The translations under genes and the position numbers were made by a program. A stretch of DNA of 64,000 nt. Source: Mesorhizobium erdmanii USDA 3471. Lineage in GTDB: Bacteria; Pseudomonadota; Alphaproteobacteria; Rhizobiales; Rhizobiaceae. Shown here one piece after another: positions 1 through 9,141 of this stretch. The notes beneath the pieces are model-generated. The model saw only the letters and a list, made by a program, of their open reading frames with translations. It had not been told where the DNA came from and did not search any database. Position 1 is the stretch's first letter; the number at the start of each line of letters is the position of its first letter. The stretch lies in contig NZ_AXAE01000008.1 in NCBI RefSeq assembly GCF_000472705.1, positions 372,001 to 436,000 of the forward strand, read 5' to 3'.

Positions 1-2
1 GC

Positions 3-728
3 GGAACGGAGAGCCAGGACTGGGCCTCAATGCTCCTGCGCATGTACACGCGCTGGGCCGAGCGCCGCCGCTTCAAGGTCGAGGTGCTGGAAGTGCATGA
101 CGGCGAAGAGGCCGGCATCAAGTCCGCGACGCTGCTGATCAAGGGGCACAATGCCTATGGCTGGCTGAAGACAGAATCGGGCGTTCATCGCCTAGTGCGT
201 ATTTCGCCCTATGACAGCAATGCGCGCCGTCATACGTCCTTTTCCAGTATCTGGGTCTATCCGGTCGTCGACGACAGGATAGAGATCGACGTCTCCGAAT
301 CCGATGTCCGCATCGACACCTATCGCTCGTCCGGTTCGGGCGGCCAGCACGTCAATACCACCGATTCGGCCGTACGCATCACCCACATCGCCACCGGCAT
401 AGCGGTCGCCTGCCAGGCCGAGCGTTCGCAGCACAAAAACAAGGCCAAGGCCTGGGAAATGCTGCGCTCGCGTCTCTACGAGGAAGAACTGAAGAAGCGC
501 GAAGCGGTGGCCAACGCCACCGAGGCCTCGAAGAGCGACATCGGCTGGGGCCACCAGATCCGCTCCTACGTGCTGCAGCCCTATCAGCTGGTCAAGGACC
601 TGCGCACCGGCGTCGAAAGCACCAGCCCGTCGAGCGTGCTCGACGGCGATCTCGACGAGTTTATGGAAGCATCGTTGTCGCAGCGCATCGAAGGCGGCGC
701 TGGTGAGGCTGTGGCGGATCTGGACTAG
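3..728 (+). CDS. prfB: Peptide chain release factor 2, C-terminal part (5' end outside window)
   Basis: Recognises UGA and UAA stop codons and triggers hydrolysis of peptidyl-tRNA on the ribosome. The reading frame is open from the first bases of the window with no start, so the N-terminal domain is outside. The GGQ catalytic motif, in the context [19 protein letters not shown], is seen near base 335-390, followed by the basic C-terminal domain. The context with TTDSAV and the Q-rich stretch after it (ERSQHKNK) is that of class I release factors, and the upstream GTESQDWA segment fits RF2 rather than RF1. Because the 5' part is missing, I cannot see whether the usual programmed frameshift site exists. 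The next gene is about 280 bases downstream, so prfB probably ends its own transcript. Confidence 0.95.
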   Translation, partial: GTESQDWASMLLRMYTRWAERRRFKVEVLEVHDGEEAGIKSATLLIKGHNAYGWLKTESGVHRLVRISPYDSNARRHTSFSSIWVYPVVDDRIEIDVSESDVRIDTYRSSGSGGQHVNTTDSAVRITHIATGIAVACQAERSQHKNKAKAWEMLRSRLYEEELKKREAVANATEASKSDIGWGHQIRSYVLQPYQLVKDLRTGVESTSPSSVLDGDLDEFMEASLSQRIEGGAGEAVADLD

Positions 729-1006
729 CGCGTCCCGCACCAAGCGGTTGCGCCCGCTCGCATCTCGTGGGACGAGCGGGTCATTATCAAAGGCACGGTT
801 CTGCGCCATCTGGCCCGCAACCGATGCCAGCCTGCGACGTAGCAATTTCTTGCGCCGACTCACATTTCGGCTCACCATTTGCGGCAGGAGGAGGCAAAAG
901 CATTTATGGCCGGTCGCGGCATATCTGCTGACGATTGGCCGCTGGGAAGACACGTTCCGGGAACGGGCAAGCGAAACGCTTGAACCTCGTTTGAAAGGAA
1001 CGTCCC

Positions 1007-1384
1007 ATGTTTGCCGCCAATTCCCGATCGGCCATCGCCGCTCCATCGGTTGGCCAGCTTCTGCTTCCTTTGTTCGCGGCCTCTGCGATCGCCGTCCTGA
1101 CGACGCCTGCCTTGGCGCATGACGCCAAGCCGACCGCAGCCAAGCCGCAAGGCTGGAGCTACCCGTTCGCCTGCTGCGCGAACTACGATTGCCACGAGGT
1201 GTCGCAGACCTCGATCAGCGAGCGTCCGGAAGGTTATGTCATCAAGGACACCGGGGAGGTGTTGGCCTACAGCGACAGACGCATCAAGAATTCGCCCGAC
1301 GGCGAGTTCCACTGGTGCGCGCATGAGGCCGGGCTCGATGCCGGCAAGACCATCTGCCTGTTCGTGCCGCCCTCGTCTTACTGA
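1007..1384 (+). CDS. Small exported conserved protein of unknown function
   Basis: Predicted 125-residue protein with a cleavable signal peptide: a hydrophobic stretch around residues 17-35 ending in a TPALA-H type signal peptidase I site. The mature part has several Cys residues (the pair in FACCANYDC, a later WCAHEAG and a C near the end), so a disulfide-stabilised periplasmic protein is likely. The start is supported by GAAAGGAACG about seven bases before ATG. The stop codon overlaps the first bases of a palindromic repeat. I do not recognise a function; small proteins of this kind are common in Rhizobiales. Confidence 0.75.
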   Translation: MFAANSRSAIAAPSVGQLLLPLFAASAIAVLTTPALAHDAKPTAAKPQGWSYPFACCANYDCHEVSQTSISERPEGYVIKDTGEVLAYSDRRIKNSPDGEFHWCAHEAGLDAGKTICLFVPPSSY

Positions 1385-1485
1385 TGCATGTCGCTCAAAA
1401 GTGATCGGTTTTGATCGAACGACATGCATAAAGTCAAAGACCTAAAGCGCGCCCCATGTATCCGGTTCGGCGCGACGTGCTTTAG
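1384..1485. repeat. Composite intergenic palindrome (two adjacent hairpins)
   Basis: The first hairpin has a perfect 10-bp arm (ATGCATGTCG at 1384-1393 against CGACATGCAT at 1420-1429), with a second inner pairing TCAAAA/TTTTGA. The second has CTAAAGC at 1442-1448 against GCTTTAG at 1479-1485, with GC-rich inner arms. Paired ATGCATGTCG and CTAAAGCGCG elements of this style are common between rhizobial genes. It could also end transcription of the preceding gene. Confidence 0.7.
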
Positions 1486-1594
1486 GGTTTGCTGTCGGCG
1501 GTTCATTCTTGGAATCTGGTGACAGACAGTTGTCAGGATCGTTTCCTTATGGTGCCCTGCCTTATAGGCGGCGGACAATGGAGAGGTGATGTTG

Positions 1595-1963
1595 ATGACC
1601 ATCAAGGGAAGCTGCCACTGCAAGGCGACGACATTCGAGGTTTCCGAAGCCCCGCGGACGGTGACGCAGTGCACCTGTTCGTTCTGCTCGAAACGCGGCT
1701 CGCTCTGGGCCTATTACACCCCATCGCAGTTCAAGCTCGTCACGCCACAGAAAAACGTCGCCTTCTATCAATGGGGCTCGAAAACCGTAAAGCATGGTTT
1801 CTGCGCCACTTGCGGCTGCGGCACGTTCACCGAAACACCGGACTGGTCGACCGGCGAGCCGGATTTCGACAATCCGAAGATCAGCGTCAATTCGCGGCTG
1901 TTCGACGATTTCGATCTCGACAAGGTGGAAGTGGTGGTCATCGACGGCAAGAATCTCTGGTAG
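1595..1963 (+). CDS. GFA / CENP-V family zinc-binding protein
   Basis: About 122 residues. The pattern of paired cysteines (CHC near the start, then CTCSFC, and later FCATCGC) is the zinc-binding signature of the glutathione-dependent formaldehyde-activating (GFA) fold. Members were named from Gfa, but most are uncharacterised small-molecule or glutathione-adduct enzymes, so the substrate is unknown. In-frame starts exist at 1586 (GTG), 1589 and 1595. The last is preferred because GGAGAGG at 1580-1586 is then eight bases away. It stands alone between a palindromic repeat and an OmpA-type lipoprotein. Confidence 0.85.
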   Translation: MTIKGSCHCKATTFEVSEAPRTVTQCTCSFCSKRGSLWAYYTPSQFKLVTPQKNVAFYQWGSKTVKHGFCATCGCGTFTETPDWSTGEPDFDNPKISVNSRLFDDFDLDKVEVVVIDGKNLW

Positions 1964-2113
1964 CTGGGCGAGGCGGTCGTCACGTAAATGCCCCCTGGAA
2001 AAGCCGTCGCCGTCGCTTTTCCCGTTCCGCTTTTTGCCGCAATTCATGGTACAAGTCGCGGGAAGGGCTGATTTGGCGCCGTAGAAAAGGCGCGACTTGG
2101 AGAGGGACCATCT

Positions 2114-2764
2114 ATGAAGAAGACCGTGCTCGTCGCCGTGGCGACGGCTCTGCTCGTGAGCGCCTGCACCACCACCGATCCGTATACGGGCGACCAGAAG
2201 ATTTCCAACACGGCCGCTGGTGCCGGCCTCGGCGCCCTGGCAGGTGCCAGCCTTGGCCTGCTTGCCGGCGGCAATGACCGCCGCAACGCGCTAATCGGCG
2301 CTGGCATCGGTGCGCTGGCCGGCGGTGCCATCGGCGCCACCATGGATCAGAACGAAGCTGAACTGCGCCGGCAGCTCCAGGGTACTGGTGTCAGCGTCAC
2401 CCGCAGTGGCGACCAGATCATCCTCAACATGCCGTCGGACATCACCTTCAATGTCGATCAGGACGCGGTGAAGCCCGGCTTCTATCCGGTGCTGAATTCC
2501 GTCGCTCTGGTGCTGAAGAAGTTCAAGCAGACCACGGTCGACGTTTTCGGCCACACCGATTCGACGGGTGGCGAACAGCACAATTTCGACCTGTCGCAGC
2601 GCCGTGCGCTGGCCGTCGCCAACTATCTGTCCGGCCAGGGCGTCGATCAGCGTCGCTTTGCCGTCACCGGCTTTGGCAAAACGCGGCCAATCGCCTCCAA
2701 CGCGACAGCCGCTGGCCGCGAGCAGAACCGGCGTGTCGAAATCCAGTTGTCGCCGCTCACCTGA
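2114..2764 (+). CDS. OmpA-family outer-membrane lipoprotein (YiaD-like)
   Basis: 216 residues. A type II signal peptide ends in the lipobox LVSAC, so the mature protein starts at Cys18 and is lipid-anchored. Residues about 33-80 are a glycine-zipper segment (repeated GxxxG, e.g. GAGLGALAGASLG). The C-terminal half, about residues 105-215, is an OmpA-like peptidoglycan-binding domain with the FGHTDSTG and LSQRRA motifs and the terminal NRRVEI. This architecture ties the outer membrane to peptidoglycan. GGAGAGGG lies ten bases before the ATG, and a strong terminator follows, so it is monocistronic. Confidence 0.93.
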   Translation: MKKTVLVAVATALLVSACTTTDPYTGDQKISNTAAGAGLGALAGASLGLLAGGNDRRNALIGAGIGALAGGAIGATMDQNEAELRRQLQGTGVSVTRSGDQIILNMPSDITFNVDQDAVKPGFYPVLNSVALVLKKFKQTTVDVFGHTDSTGGEQHNFDLSQRRALAVANYLSGQGVDQRRFAVTGFGKTRPIASNATAAGREQNRRVEIQLSPLT

Positions 2765-2783
2765 TCTGTCGGCGAATGAATGT

Positions 2784-2817
2784 GAAACGGCCCTCCTTGC
2801 GGGGGCCGTTTCTGTTT
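2784..2817 (+). terminator. Rho-independent terminator of the OmpA-type lipoprotein
   Basis: Arms GAAACGGCCC and GGGCCGTTTC pair perfectly over 10 bp around a 9-base loop and are followed by TGTTT. It sits 20 bases after the stop codon. Confidence 0.85.
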
Positions 2818-3011
2818 GGCCGGCTATCGGCGCTGTTCAGCTTGTCGATCATTATAATTAGTAGTAGCTAAAATAATAGCTTTCCCGCGGTCGTCCAAAG
2901 GAATAGAATTATTGCCGTTCCAGAGGGGATGAGGCGGTGCAACTGGCCGCGCGATAAGCATTTTCCGCCTCCGTCTTGCACGGCCAGAATTAGCAAGTCT
3001 GGGAGGAATGC

Positions 3012-3620
3012 ATGACAAGAACAGCCAGCCTTGGGCGCTGCGGCGTCCTCGTTTTGACAAGCATTGCCGGTGTGTGGTTCGGCCTCGCCACGGCACGAGC
3101 CGAGGATGCCAGCAAGGCCGATATCGATGCCTTGAAAAAGTCGCTCGCCAAATATGAGGACTATACGGCCGCCGTCCGCGACCTTTATCTTTCGACGGTC
3201 GGCTGCGTCTACTACAGCGGAGAAAAGATAGCGGGCGCGATGTATTACCCGAAGGGCGCCATGGGTATCCATTTCGTCAATGTGCCAAGTGTCGGCCAGA
3301 AACTCGACCCGATGAAGCCCAACGTCCTGATCTACGAGCCAACCAAGAAGGGCCTGAAGTTGGTCGGCGCGGAATGGCTGGTGCCGCTGACGCCGGATGT
3401 CAAAGCGCCGCCGAAGCTGTTTGGCCAAACCTTCATGGGCCCGATGGAGGGACACTATCCGCTCATCCCGAGGGAGTTCGTCCACTACGATCTTCATGCC
3501 TGGCTGTTCAGCGACAATCCGAACGGCATGTTCAGTCCGACCAATCCGAACGTGAAATGCAGCAAGGCCGAGTTTCCGATGCTGGAAAAGCCGACCAAGA
3601 TGATGCCGGGCCCAATGTAG
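3012..3620 (+). CDS. Exported conserved protein of unknown function
   Basis: 202 residues. A signal peptide covers about residues 1-30, ending ATARA-E. The mature protein contains one Cys in TVGCVYYSG and one near the end (VKCSKAE), and is rich in Pro and aromatic residues (HYPLIPREFVHYDLHAW). GGGAGGA lies seven bases before the ATG. Proteins with this layout are found in proteobacteria as uncharacterised periplasmic proteins. No catalytic motif is evident. It converges on the helicase gene downstream. Confidence 0.75.
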   Translation: MTRTASLGRCGVLVLTSIAGVWFGLATARAEDASKADIDALKKSLAKYEDYTAAVRDLYLSTVGCVYYSGEKIAGAMYYPKGAMGIHFVNVPSVGQKLDPMKPNVLIYEPTKKGLKLVGAEWLVPLTPDVKAPPKLFGQTFMGPMEGHYPLIPREFVHYDLHAWLFSDNPNGMFSPTNPNVKCSKAEFPMLEKPTKMMPGPM

Positions 3621-3687
3621 CGGCTGAACAGGGCCAGAAGCTTACCGAAAGGGCAAGCCGGCTGGCCTGTCTAGAAAGCGGTCGGGA

Positions 3688-5268
3688 TCAGACCTTGGCG
3701 ACGATGCGCATGAAGGCCGGCATGTCGTCGCCGAAGCCAATGGTGGTGTCGTTATCTTCCTGGTGGCGATGGCGGGCAGGGCGGTTGCTGTCGCGCTGCG
3801 GTCTGGTGTCGCCGCGTTCCGGCGCGCGATCCGCGGAGCCCTTGCGCTCGCTGTTTTCCGAGCGGATCGCATCCTTGCGCGCGCGCCGCTCGCCGATGTC
3901 GGCGACAGCCGTCTCGGCCACATCGGGCTGTTCCTGCTGTGCGACCGCGCTTGAGGCATCTTCCTCGCTGTGTCTGGCGCGACGTTCGCCGCCCTTTTTG
4001 CGCTCGCCCCTGTCCTTGCGATCATCGTCCTTGCGGCCGGCGCGGCGTGGCGCGCCCTTGCCCCGGCGCGGCGCATCGTCTTCACCTTCGCTGGCGACCA
4101 CGGTCGACAGGTCGCCGTCATGCCACTCGATCTTGGTGCCGATCAGCCGTTCGATGGCGTCGATGTATTTGGTGTCGGACTTGGTCGCGATGGTGAAGGA
4201 TTTGCCGGAGCGCCCGGCGCGGCCGGTGCGGCCGATGCGGTGGACATAGTCCTCGGCATGAATCGGTACGTCATAGTTGAAGACATGGCTGACGTCGGGA
4301 ATGTCGAGGCCGCGCGCGGCGACGTCCGAAGCCACGAGGTAGCGAAGCTTGCCGTCCCGGAAGTTGGCCAGCATTTGCATGCGGGCGCGCTGGTCCATGT
4401 CGCCATGCAGGGCGCCGGCATCGAAATCATACTTCAGCAGCGAGCGGAACAGTTCCGACACTTCGATCTTGCGGTTGCAGAAGATGATGGCGTTCTTCAG
4501 CTCCGCGTCCTCGGCCCGTATCAGGTTGCGCAGCGTCTCGCGCTTGTCCCACGGCTTGGAGCCGGATTTGACCAGTCGCTGGATAATGTTGGTGGCCGCC
4601 GACGCAGCCTTGGAAACCTCGACACGCACCGGCGCGTGCAGGAATTTTTCCGTCAGCTTGGTGATTTCCGGTGGCATGGTCGCCGAGAAAAACAGCGTCT
4701 GCCGGGTGAACGGGATCATCTCGCAGATACGCTCGATATCGGGGATGAAGCCCATGTCGAGCATCCGGTCGGCCTCGTCGATGACGAGGATTTCGACGCC
4801 GTTGAGCAAAAGCTTGCCGCGCTCGCGGTGGTCGAGGAGACGACCAGGTGTCGCGATCAGCACGTCGGCGCCACGCTCGAGCTTCTTGTCCTGCTCGTCG
4901 AACGATACGCCGCCGATCAGGAGCGCGATGTTGAGCTTGTGGTTCTTGCCGTATTTGACGAAGTTTTCTTCGACCTGCGCGGCAAGCTCGCGAGTCGGCT
5001 CGAGGATCAGCGTGCGCGGCATGCGGGCGCGGGCGCGGCCCTTTTCCAGCCGGGTCAGCATCGGCAGCACGAAGGAGGCGGTCTTGCCGGTACCGGTCTG
5101 GGCTATGCCCAGCACGTCCTTGCCGAGCAGGGCGTGCGGGATGGCACCGGCCTGGATCGGCGTCGGCTGCGTATAGCCGGCATCGGTAACTGCGGAAAGC
5201 ACCTTCGGCGACAGGCCGAGGTCTGAAAAGGTCAACGCTTCTTGAGCGATCGTGGTGTCTGAGGACAA
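3688..5268 (-). CDS. DEAD-box ATP-dependent RNA helicase (RhlE-type)
   Basis: About 526 residues. It unwinds RNA duplexes, probably in ribosome assembly or RNA decay. All helicase motifs are visible: Q-motif GYTQPTPIQ, Walker A AQTGTGKT, PTRELA, TPGR, the DEAD box VIDEADRMLD, SAT, and in domain 2 ARGLDIP and HRIGRTGRAGR. The last roughly 130 residues are a low-complexity, highly charged RK/DE tail, typical for RNA contact in this family. The start is uncertain: a TTG at 5268 gives a protein beginning (M)SSDTTIAQEALTF, which matches family N-termini, while a GTG at 5328 adds 20 unlikely residues. Neither has a strong ribosome site. NAD kinase lies upstream on the same strand. Confidence 0.93.
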   Translation of the reverse strand: MSSDTTIAQEALTFSDLGLSPKVLSAVTDAGYTQPTPIQAGAIPHALLGKDVLGIAQTGTGKTASFVLPMLTRLEKGRARARMPRTLILEPTRELAAQVEENFVKYGKNHKLNIALLIGGVSFDEQDKKLERGADVLIATPGRLLDHRERGKLLLNGVEILVIDEADRMLDMGFIPDIERICEMIPFTRQTLFFSATMPPEITKLTEKFLHAPVRVEVSKAASAATNIIQRLVKSGSKPWDKRETLRNLIRAEDAELKNAIIFCNRKIEVSELFRSLLKYDFDAGALHGDMDQRARMQMLANFRDGKLRYLVASDVAARGLDIPDVSHVFNYDVPIHAEDYVHRIGRTGRAGRSGKSFTIATKSDTKYIDAIERLIGTKIEWHDGDLSTVVASEGEDDAPRRGKGAPRRAGRKDDDRKDRGERKKGGERRARHSEEDASSAVAQQEQPDVAETAVADIGERRARKDAIRSENSERKGSADRAPERGDTRPQRDSNRPARHRHQEDNDTTIGFGDDMPAFMRIVAKV

Positions 5269-5460
5269 GTGTTGTCGTCTTTGGCTGGTTCGGGGAGGCG
5301 CAACGTTATTCGTCGCGGCAAGCGCCACGCGCCTGCAAGATTGGCATTGCGATTAGGCGCAAGTCCGCGATTTGTCAACAGAAACGGGCGGGATTGGCGC
5401 GATTGTGAAGTTGTAACCTTAATCGCGGTGCTTAATCCGGCCGCTTGTCTCTATGCCGGC

Positions 5461-6231
5461 TCAGTACCGGAACTGTTCGGCCAGGATGCGCTCGTTCCAG
5501 GAGTGGTTGGGGTCGAACAGCAAGGTTGCCGTCGCTGTCGGCGACTCGCGCACCGTTACCGAGGTCACCGCCTTGACCTCCGTGTGGTCGGCGGCAGCGT
5601 TCACCGGCCGCTTTTCCGGCTCCAGAATATCGAAGCGCACGGTTGCCTTGTTGGACAGCAATGCGCCACGCCAGCGGCGCGGGCGAAACGGGCTGACCGG
5701 CGTCAATGCCAGAAGCGGTGCGTCGAGTGGCAGGATCGGGCCGTGCGCGGAAAGATTGTAGGCGGTGGACCCGGCCGGCGTCGCGATCATGACGCCATCG
5801 CAACTGAGTTCCTCGAGCCGTATCTGGTCGTCGACGCTGATGCGGATCTTGGCCGTCTGGTAGGATTGGCGCCACAGCGCCACTTCGTTGATCGCCAGCG
5901 CCGAGACGGTTTCGCCTTCCGAGGTGACGGCCAGCATTTCCAGCGGGCGGATGGTTTCGGCGACCGCGGCCGCAATCCGCTCGGTGAGCCCTCCCGAACG
6001 GTACTCATTCATCAGGAACCCGATGGTGCCACGGTTCATGCCGTAGACCTTCTTTCCGGTCCCCATCGTGTCGCGCAAGGTCTGCAGCAGGAATCCGTCG
6101 CCACCCAGGGCCACCACGATCGAGGCCTCGGCGATCGAACGCTGGCCATAGCGCGCCGACAGGCTCTCCAACGCCGCCTTGGCGTCGGATGTGTCGGACG
6201 AGACGAAGGCGATGCTGCTGGCTGTGCTCAT
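5461..6231 (-). CDS. nadK: NAD kinase
   Basis: 256 residues. It phosphorylates NAD to NADP, the only de novo source of NADP. The GGDG motif ([14 protein letters not shown]), the [10 protein letters not shown] segment and the substrate-site block containing [20 protein letters not shown] identify the family. The length is normal for alphaproteobacterial NadK. The frame extends far upstream without a stop, but ATG at 6231 is chosen because GGGGAG is five bases upstream and the protein then aligns with the family N-terminus. The DEAD-box gene follows about 190 bases downstream on the same strand. Confidence 0.95.
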   Translation of the reverse strand: MSTASSIAFVSSDTSDAKAALESLSARYGQRSIAEASIVVALGGDGFLLQTLRDTMGTGKKVYGMNRGTIGFLMNEYRSGGLTERIAAAVAETIRPLEMLAVTSEGETVSALAINEVALWRQSYQTAKIRISVDDQIRLEELSCDGVMIATPAGSTAYNLSAHGPILPLDAPLLALTPVSPFRPRRWRGALLSNKATVRFDILEPEKRPVNAAADHTEVKAVTSVTVRESPTATATLLFDPNHSWNERILAEQFRY

Positions 6232-6550
6232 GGCTCCCCGATCACGACCGATTGGCGGCGGCGGTCCGGCCGCGCCCGCGCCGGGGTAGCATGGTGCGGG
6301 CAAGTCTGCAAAGAGACCCGTCGCGCCACCGGCAAAGCCATGTCGCGACACCATCGTCGCGACCGCCAGGTCGCGCATCATGACAGGGCACGTGCGAATG
6401 TGATGGTTAAGACGGGGCTTAAAGTCTCGTAAAGATGGATGGATCATGTTAGCCGGCATGGATGGCGCGGGGGCGCCCGCAGCATTGCCGTATCCTTCGG
6501 GATGCCAAAAGGATGCTGTGGCAGTTTTGATTTGTGCGCATGATCCCGGG
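6232..6550. other. Gap between nadK and the carbohydrate cluster, left part
   Basis: Open frames here are continuations of nadK or lack ribosome sites and family resemblance. The segment around 6340-6380 repeats GTCGCGAC/GGTCGCG several times. No RNA gene or terminator was recognised. The nadK promoter is presumably here, but no clear -35/-10 is seen. Confidence 0.4.
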
Positions 6551-6766
6551 ATGACCTTGATGTTCGGGGAGAGCACGCGCCAGCCAGACGAGGCCGTCAT
6601 ATTGCCGGTAACACGCCTGATCATCGTCTTTTTCATGCTGGGTAGCTTCGCGCTGGTCTTCGCCGCTCTCGTGCGACAGTCGGAAAGCAGGAGCATCAGG
6701 CCGTTGCCCACGGCCTCCCGCTGCGGCGATGCAGCCGCAATGCCTTGCCCGCAACGGGCGCTGTAG
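6551..6766 (+). CDS. Possible small single-span membrane protein
   Basis: A 71-residue open frame with one strong hydrophobic segment (about residues 20-42, containing [16 protein letters not shown]) and codons rich in third-position G/C up to about residue 50. No convincing Shine-Dalgarno sequence precedes the ATG, and the C-terminal third looks non-coding. It may be a real small membrane protein or chance. Confidence 0.3.
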   Translation: MTLMFGESTRQPDEAVILPVTRLIIVFFMLGSFALVFAALVRQSESRSIRPLPTASRCGDAAAMPCPQRAL

Positions 6767-6950
6767 CCCACCAAAACGCCTACCCGCCCGCGCCACATAT
6801 CCCGGCCACGGTTTCATGCTCGGGCGACCGGCGATCGGCTGGCGCAAGACAAGTTTTGATCGCTGCAATTGCGACATCGATGAAAGCACTGCTAGAAGAC
6901 TTTCGGTCTTGATAGGGCACTGTTCCTGTCGTTTCTGGAAGGAAGTGCCC

Positions 6951-7922
6951 ATGCCGCGCAGCGTGTTGGTATCTGGAGGCTGTGGCTTCATTGGCTCCCA
7001 TCTTGTCGATCGCCTGCTGCGCCGCCATGACCTGGAAAGGCTTGTCGTCGTCGACAATCTGTGGACCGGATTGCGCGACAACATCGCCCATGTCGCGGAC
7101 CCGCGGTTCAGCCTGCAGATCGCCGATGCCGAAACGTTCACGGCCGGCCGGGATTTCGACGAGATCATCCATCTCGCGTCACCGGCTTCGCCGGTATGGT
7201 ACATGCGCGAGCCGGCGCGCACGATCAGGGCCAACATAGGCGGTGCGCTCAATCTTCTGTCACTGCTCAAGCCCGGCGGTCGCTTCTGCTTTGCCTCGAC
7301 TTCGGAAGTCTATGGCGACCCCCATGTGTCGCCGCAACCGGAGAGCTATCGGGGGTTTGTGGACTGCACCGGGCCACGGGCCTCCTATGACGAGAGCAAG
7401 CGCTGCACCGAGGCGCTGCTGTTCGAAGAGCAACGGATCAGCGGGCTCGATATCCGTGTCGTCAGGCTGTTCAACACCTACGGGCCGCGAACGCGCATCG
7501 ATGACGGCCGCGCCGTTTCGAATTTTATAAGCCAAGCCCTGACCACAGGCATATTAACCGTCTACGGCGACGGCTCGCAATCGCGCAGCTGGGGTTACGT
7601 CGACGACATCGTCGATGGCTTGGAGCGTTTCTTCTGGCGCGACAGCGTCTCTCACCAGGGCCCCTTGAACATCGGCAACAATCGCGAGGTCTCGGTTCTC
7701 GAGATTGCGAAATTCGTCAGTTCGCTTGTGCCGGGCAGCCGCATTGAACACCATGCGCCTGCTCCGCAGGATCCGTCGAACCGCTGCCCGGACTTGACCC
7801 TGGCAAGACAGGTTCTGCCTGGATGGGAGGCAAGGACCGCCTACGAGGAAGGGATCCAGCGCACCTTCGAATGGTTCAGCCGACAGATTGCGACCGACGG
7901 CAGATCGGCGGCAAGGGCCTGA
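6951..7922 (+). CDS. NAD-dependent epimerase/dehydratase, UDP-glucuronate decarboxylase-like
   Basis: 323 residues of the extended short-chain dehydrogenase family. The Rossmann motif GGCGFIGSHL is at residues 8-17, and the catalytic pair is seen as S/T in FASTSEVYG plus YDESK. The HLASPASP block, NTYGPR and the GDGSQSRSWGYVDDIV segment resemble UDP-glucuronate decarboxylase (UDP-xylose synthase), which makes UDP-xylose from UDP-glucuronate, more than epimerases. The ATG has GGAAGGAAG upstream. The neighbouring UDP-galactopyranose mutase on the other strand suggests shared use in a surface polysaccharide. Exact substrate is an inference. Confidence 0.82.
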   Translation: MPRSVLVSGGCGFIGSHLVDRLLRRHDLERLVVVDNLWTGLRDNIAHVADPRFSLQIADAETFTAGRDFDEIIHLASPASPVWYMREPARTIRANIGGALNLLSLLKPGGRFCFASTSEVYGDPHVSPQPESYRGFVDCTGPRASYDESKRCTEALLFEEQRISGLDIRVVRLFNTYGPRTRIDDGRAVSNFISQALTTGILTVYGDGSQSRSWGYVDDIVDGLERFFWRDSVSHQGPLNIGNNREVSVLEIAKFVSSLVPGSRIEHHAPAPQDPSNRCPDLTLARQVLPGWEARTAYEEGIQRTFEWFSRQIATDGRSAARA

Positions 7923-7935
7923 GGGACTGGACCTG

Positions 7936-9141
7936 TCATAGCGACCGTGAGACAGAATCGAGCTTGCCTGCGAAGTAGGGTCCAAGCACGGTTTCGAAGG
8001 CCTTCAAGGCCGCGCCGATTGCCTGGTGCATGTCGAGATATCGGTAGGTGCCCAACCGTCCGCCGAGATGCAGGTTTTTCTCGGCGGCCGCCCGTTCGAG
8101 ATAGCGACGGTACACCGCCTGGTCCCGTCGTGTGTCGATCGGGTAGTAAGGCTCGTCGGAACGACTGGCAAAACGGGAATACTCGCGGCCGATGAGTGTC
8201 CTGTCGCCCTTGTGCTCACGTTCCGGATTGAAATGCCGGAATTCGACCACGCGTGTATAGGGCACGGCTTCGTCGGCATAGTTCATGATCGCCGTGCCCT
8301 GATGATCCGGCGTGTCCATGACCTCGAGGTCGATATCGATGGTCCGCCAGCCGAGTTCGCCCTCCAAGTAGTCGAAATAGCGGTCGATCGGACCGGTGTA
8401 GACAACCGGCAGGTCTTTTGGCAGCAAGGGTTTGATATCGAAAAAATCGACGCCAAGCCGTGTTTCGATGAGCTCGTGCGCGAGCATTTTTTCGAAGATC
8501 GCCGTGTAGCCATCCACAGGTTGGCCCTGGAACCGGTCGTTGAAGTAGCCGTCCTCGAATGTGTAGCGGACCGGCAGGCGCGCGATGATCTGCGCTGGCA
8601 GTTCGCGTGGGTCTGTCTGCCATTGCTTGGCGGTATAGCCCTTGATGAAAGCCTCGTATAGCGGACGGCCGACGAGGGATATCGCCTTCTCCTCGAGATT
8701 GGCCGGCGGGCGATCGCCAAGCTCGGCTGCCTGTCCGGTGATCATGCCGCGCGCCTCGTCCGGGCTCAACCGCTTGCCGAAGAACTGGCAGATCGTGGCA
8801 AGGTTGATCGGCAGCGGATAGACCTTGTCGCGATAGGTCGAGAACCCACGATGGCGATAGCTCGTGAAACCGGTGAAGGCGCGCAGATAATTCCAGACCT
8901 CTTCGTTGGATGTGTGGAACAGATGCGGCCCGTAGCGGTGGATCTCGACGCCAGTGGCGGGATCCTGTTCGGTGTAGGCATTACCGCCAATGTGTTGGCG
9001 CCAGTCGATCACCAGCACGCGCCGGCCAAGTTGTGTGGCGATGCGCTCGGCGAGCGTCGCGCCATAAAAGCCGGCGCCGACGATGAGAATGTCGGCTTTG
9101 CCGAGCAGGTTCTTGTCCATTCGCGGATTTGCCGTCCTCAT
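7936..9141 (-). CDS. glf: UDP-galactopyranose mutase
   Basis: 401 residues. A flavoenzyme that converts UDP-galactopyranose to UDP-galactofuranose for cell-surface glycans. The FAD-binding motif GAGFYGATLAE, the IGGNAY segment, RYGPHLFHT and the later VVYTGPIDRYFDY block are diagnostic. The ATG at 9141 overlaps the stop of the upstream gene as ATGA, suggesting translational coupling. A second in-frame ATG at 9120 (MDKNLLGK) would give 394 residues, closer to the family N-terminus. It converges on the UDP-glucuronate decarboxylase-like gene with only 13 bases between stops. Confidence 0.93.
   Translation of the reverse strand: MRTANPRMDKNLLGKADILIVGAGFYGATLAERIATQLGRRVLVIDWRQHIGGNAYTEQDPATGVEIHRYGPHLFHTSNEEVWNYLRAFTGFTSYRHRGFSTYRDKVYPLPINLATICQFFGKRLSPDEARGMITGQAAELGDRPPANLEEKAISLVGRPLYEAFIKGYTAKQWQTDPRELPAQIIARLPVRYTFEDGYFNDRFQGQPVDGYTAIFEKMLAHELIETRLGVDFFDIKPLLPKDLPVVYTGPIDRYFDYLEGELGWRTIDIDLEVMDTPDHQGTAIMNYADEAVPYTRVVEFRHFNPEREHKGDRTLIGREYSRFASRSDEPYYPIDTRRDQAVYRRYLERAAAEKNLHLGGRLGTYRYLDMHQAIGAALKAFETVLGPYFAGKLDSVSRSL

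Noticed and set aside
2853-2858. TATAAT match upstream of the gene at 3012
   Set aside because: No -35-like hexamer at the right distance; a lone -10 match in an A/T-rich patch is not enough.
3970-5226. 418-codon plus-strand frame opposite the DEAD-box gene
   Set aside because: Antisense to a clearly coding helicase; composition is that of a shadow frame.
5461-6798. 445-codon version of nadK
   Set aside because: The first 189 codons have no family resemblance and poor composition; ATG 6231 has a good ribosome site.
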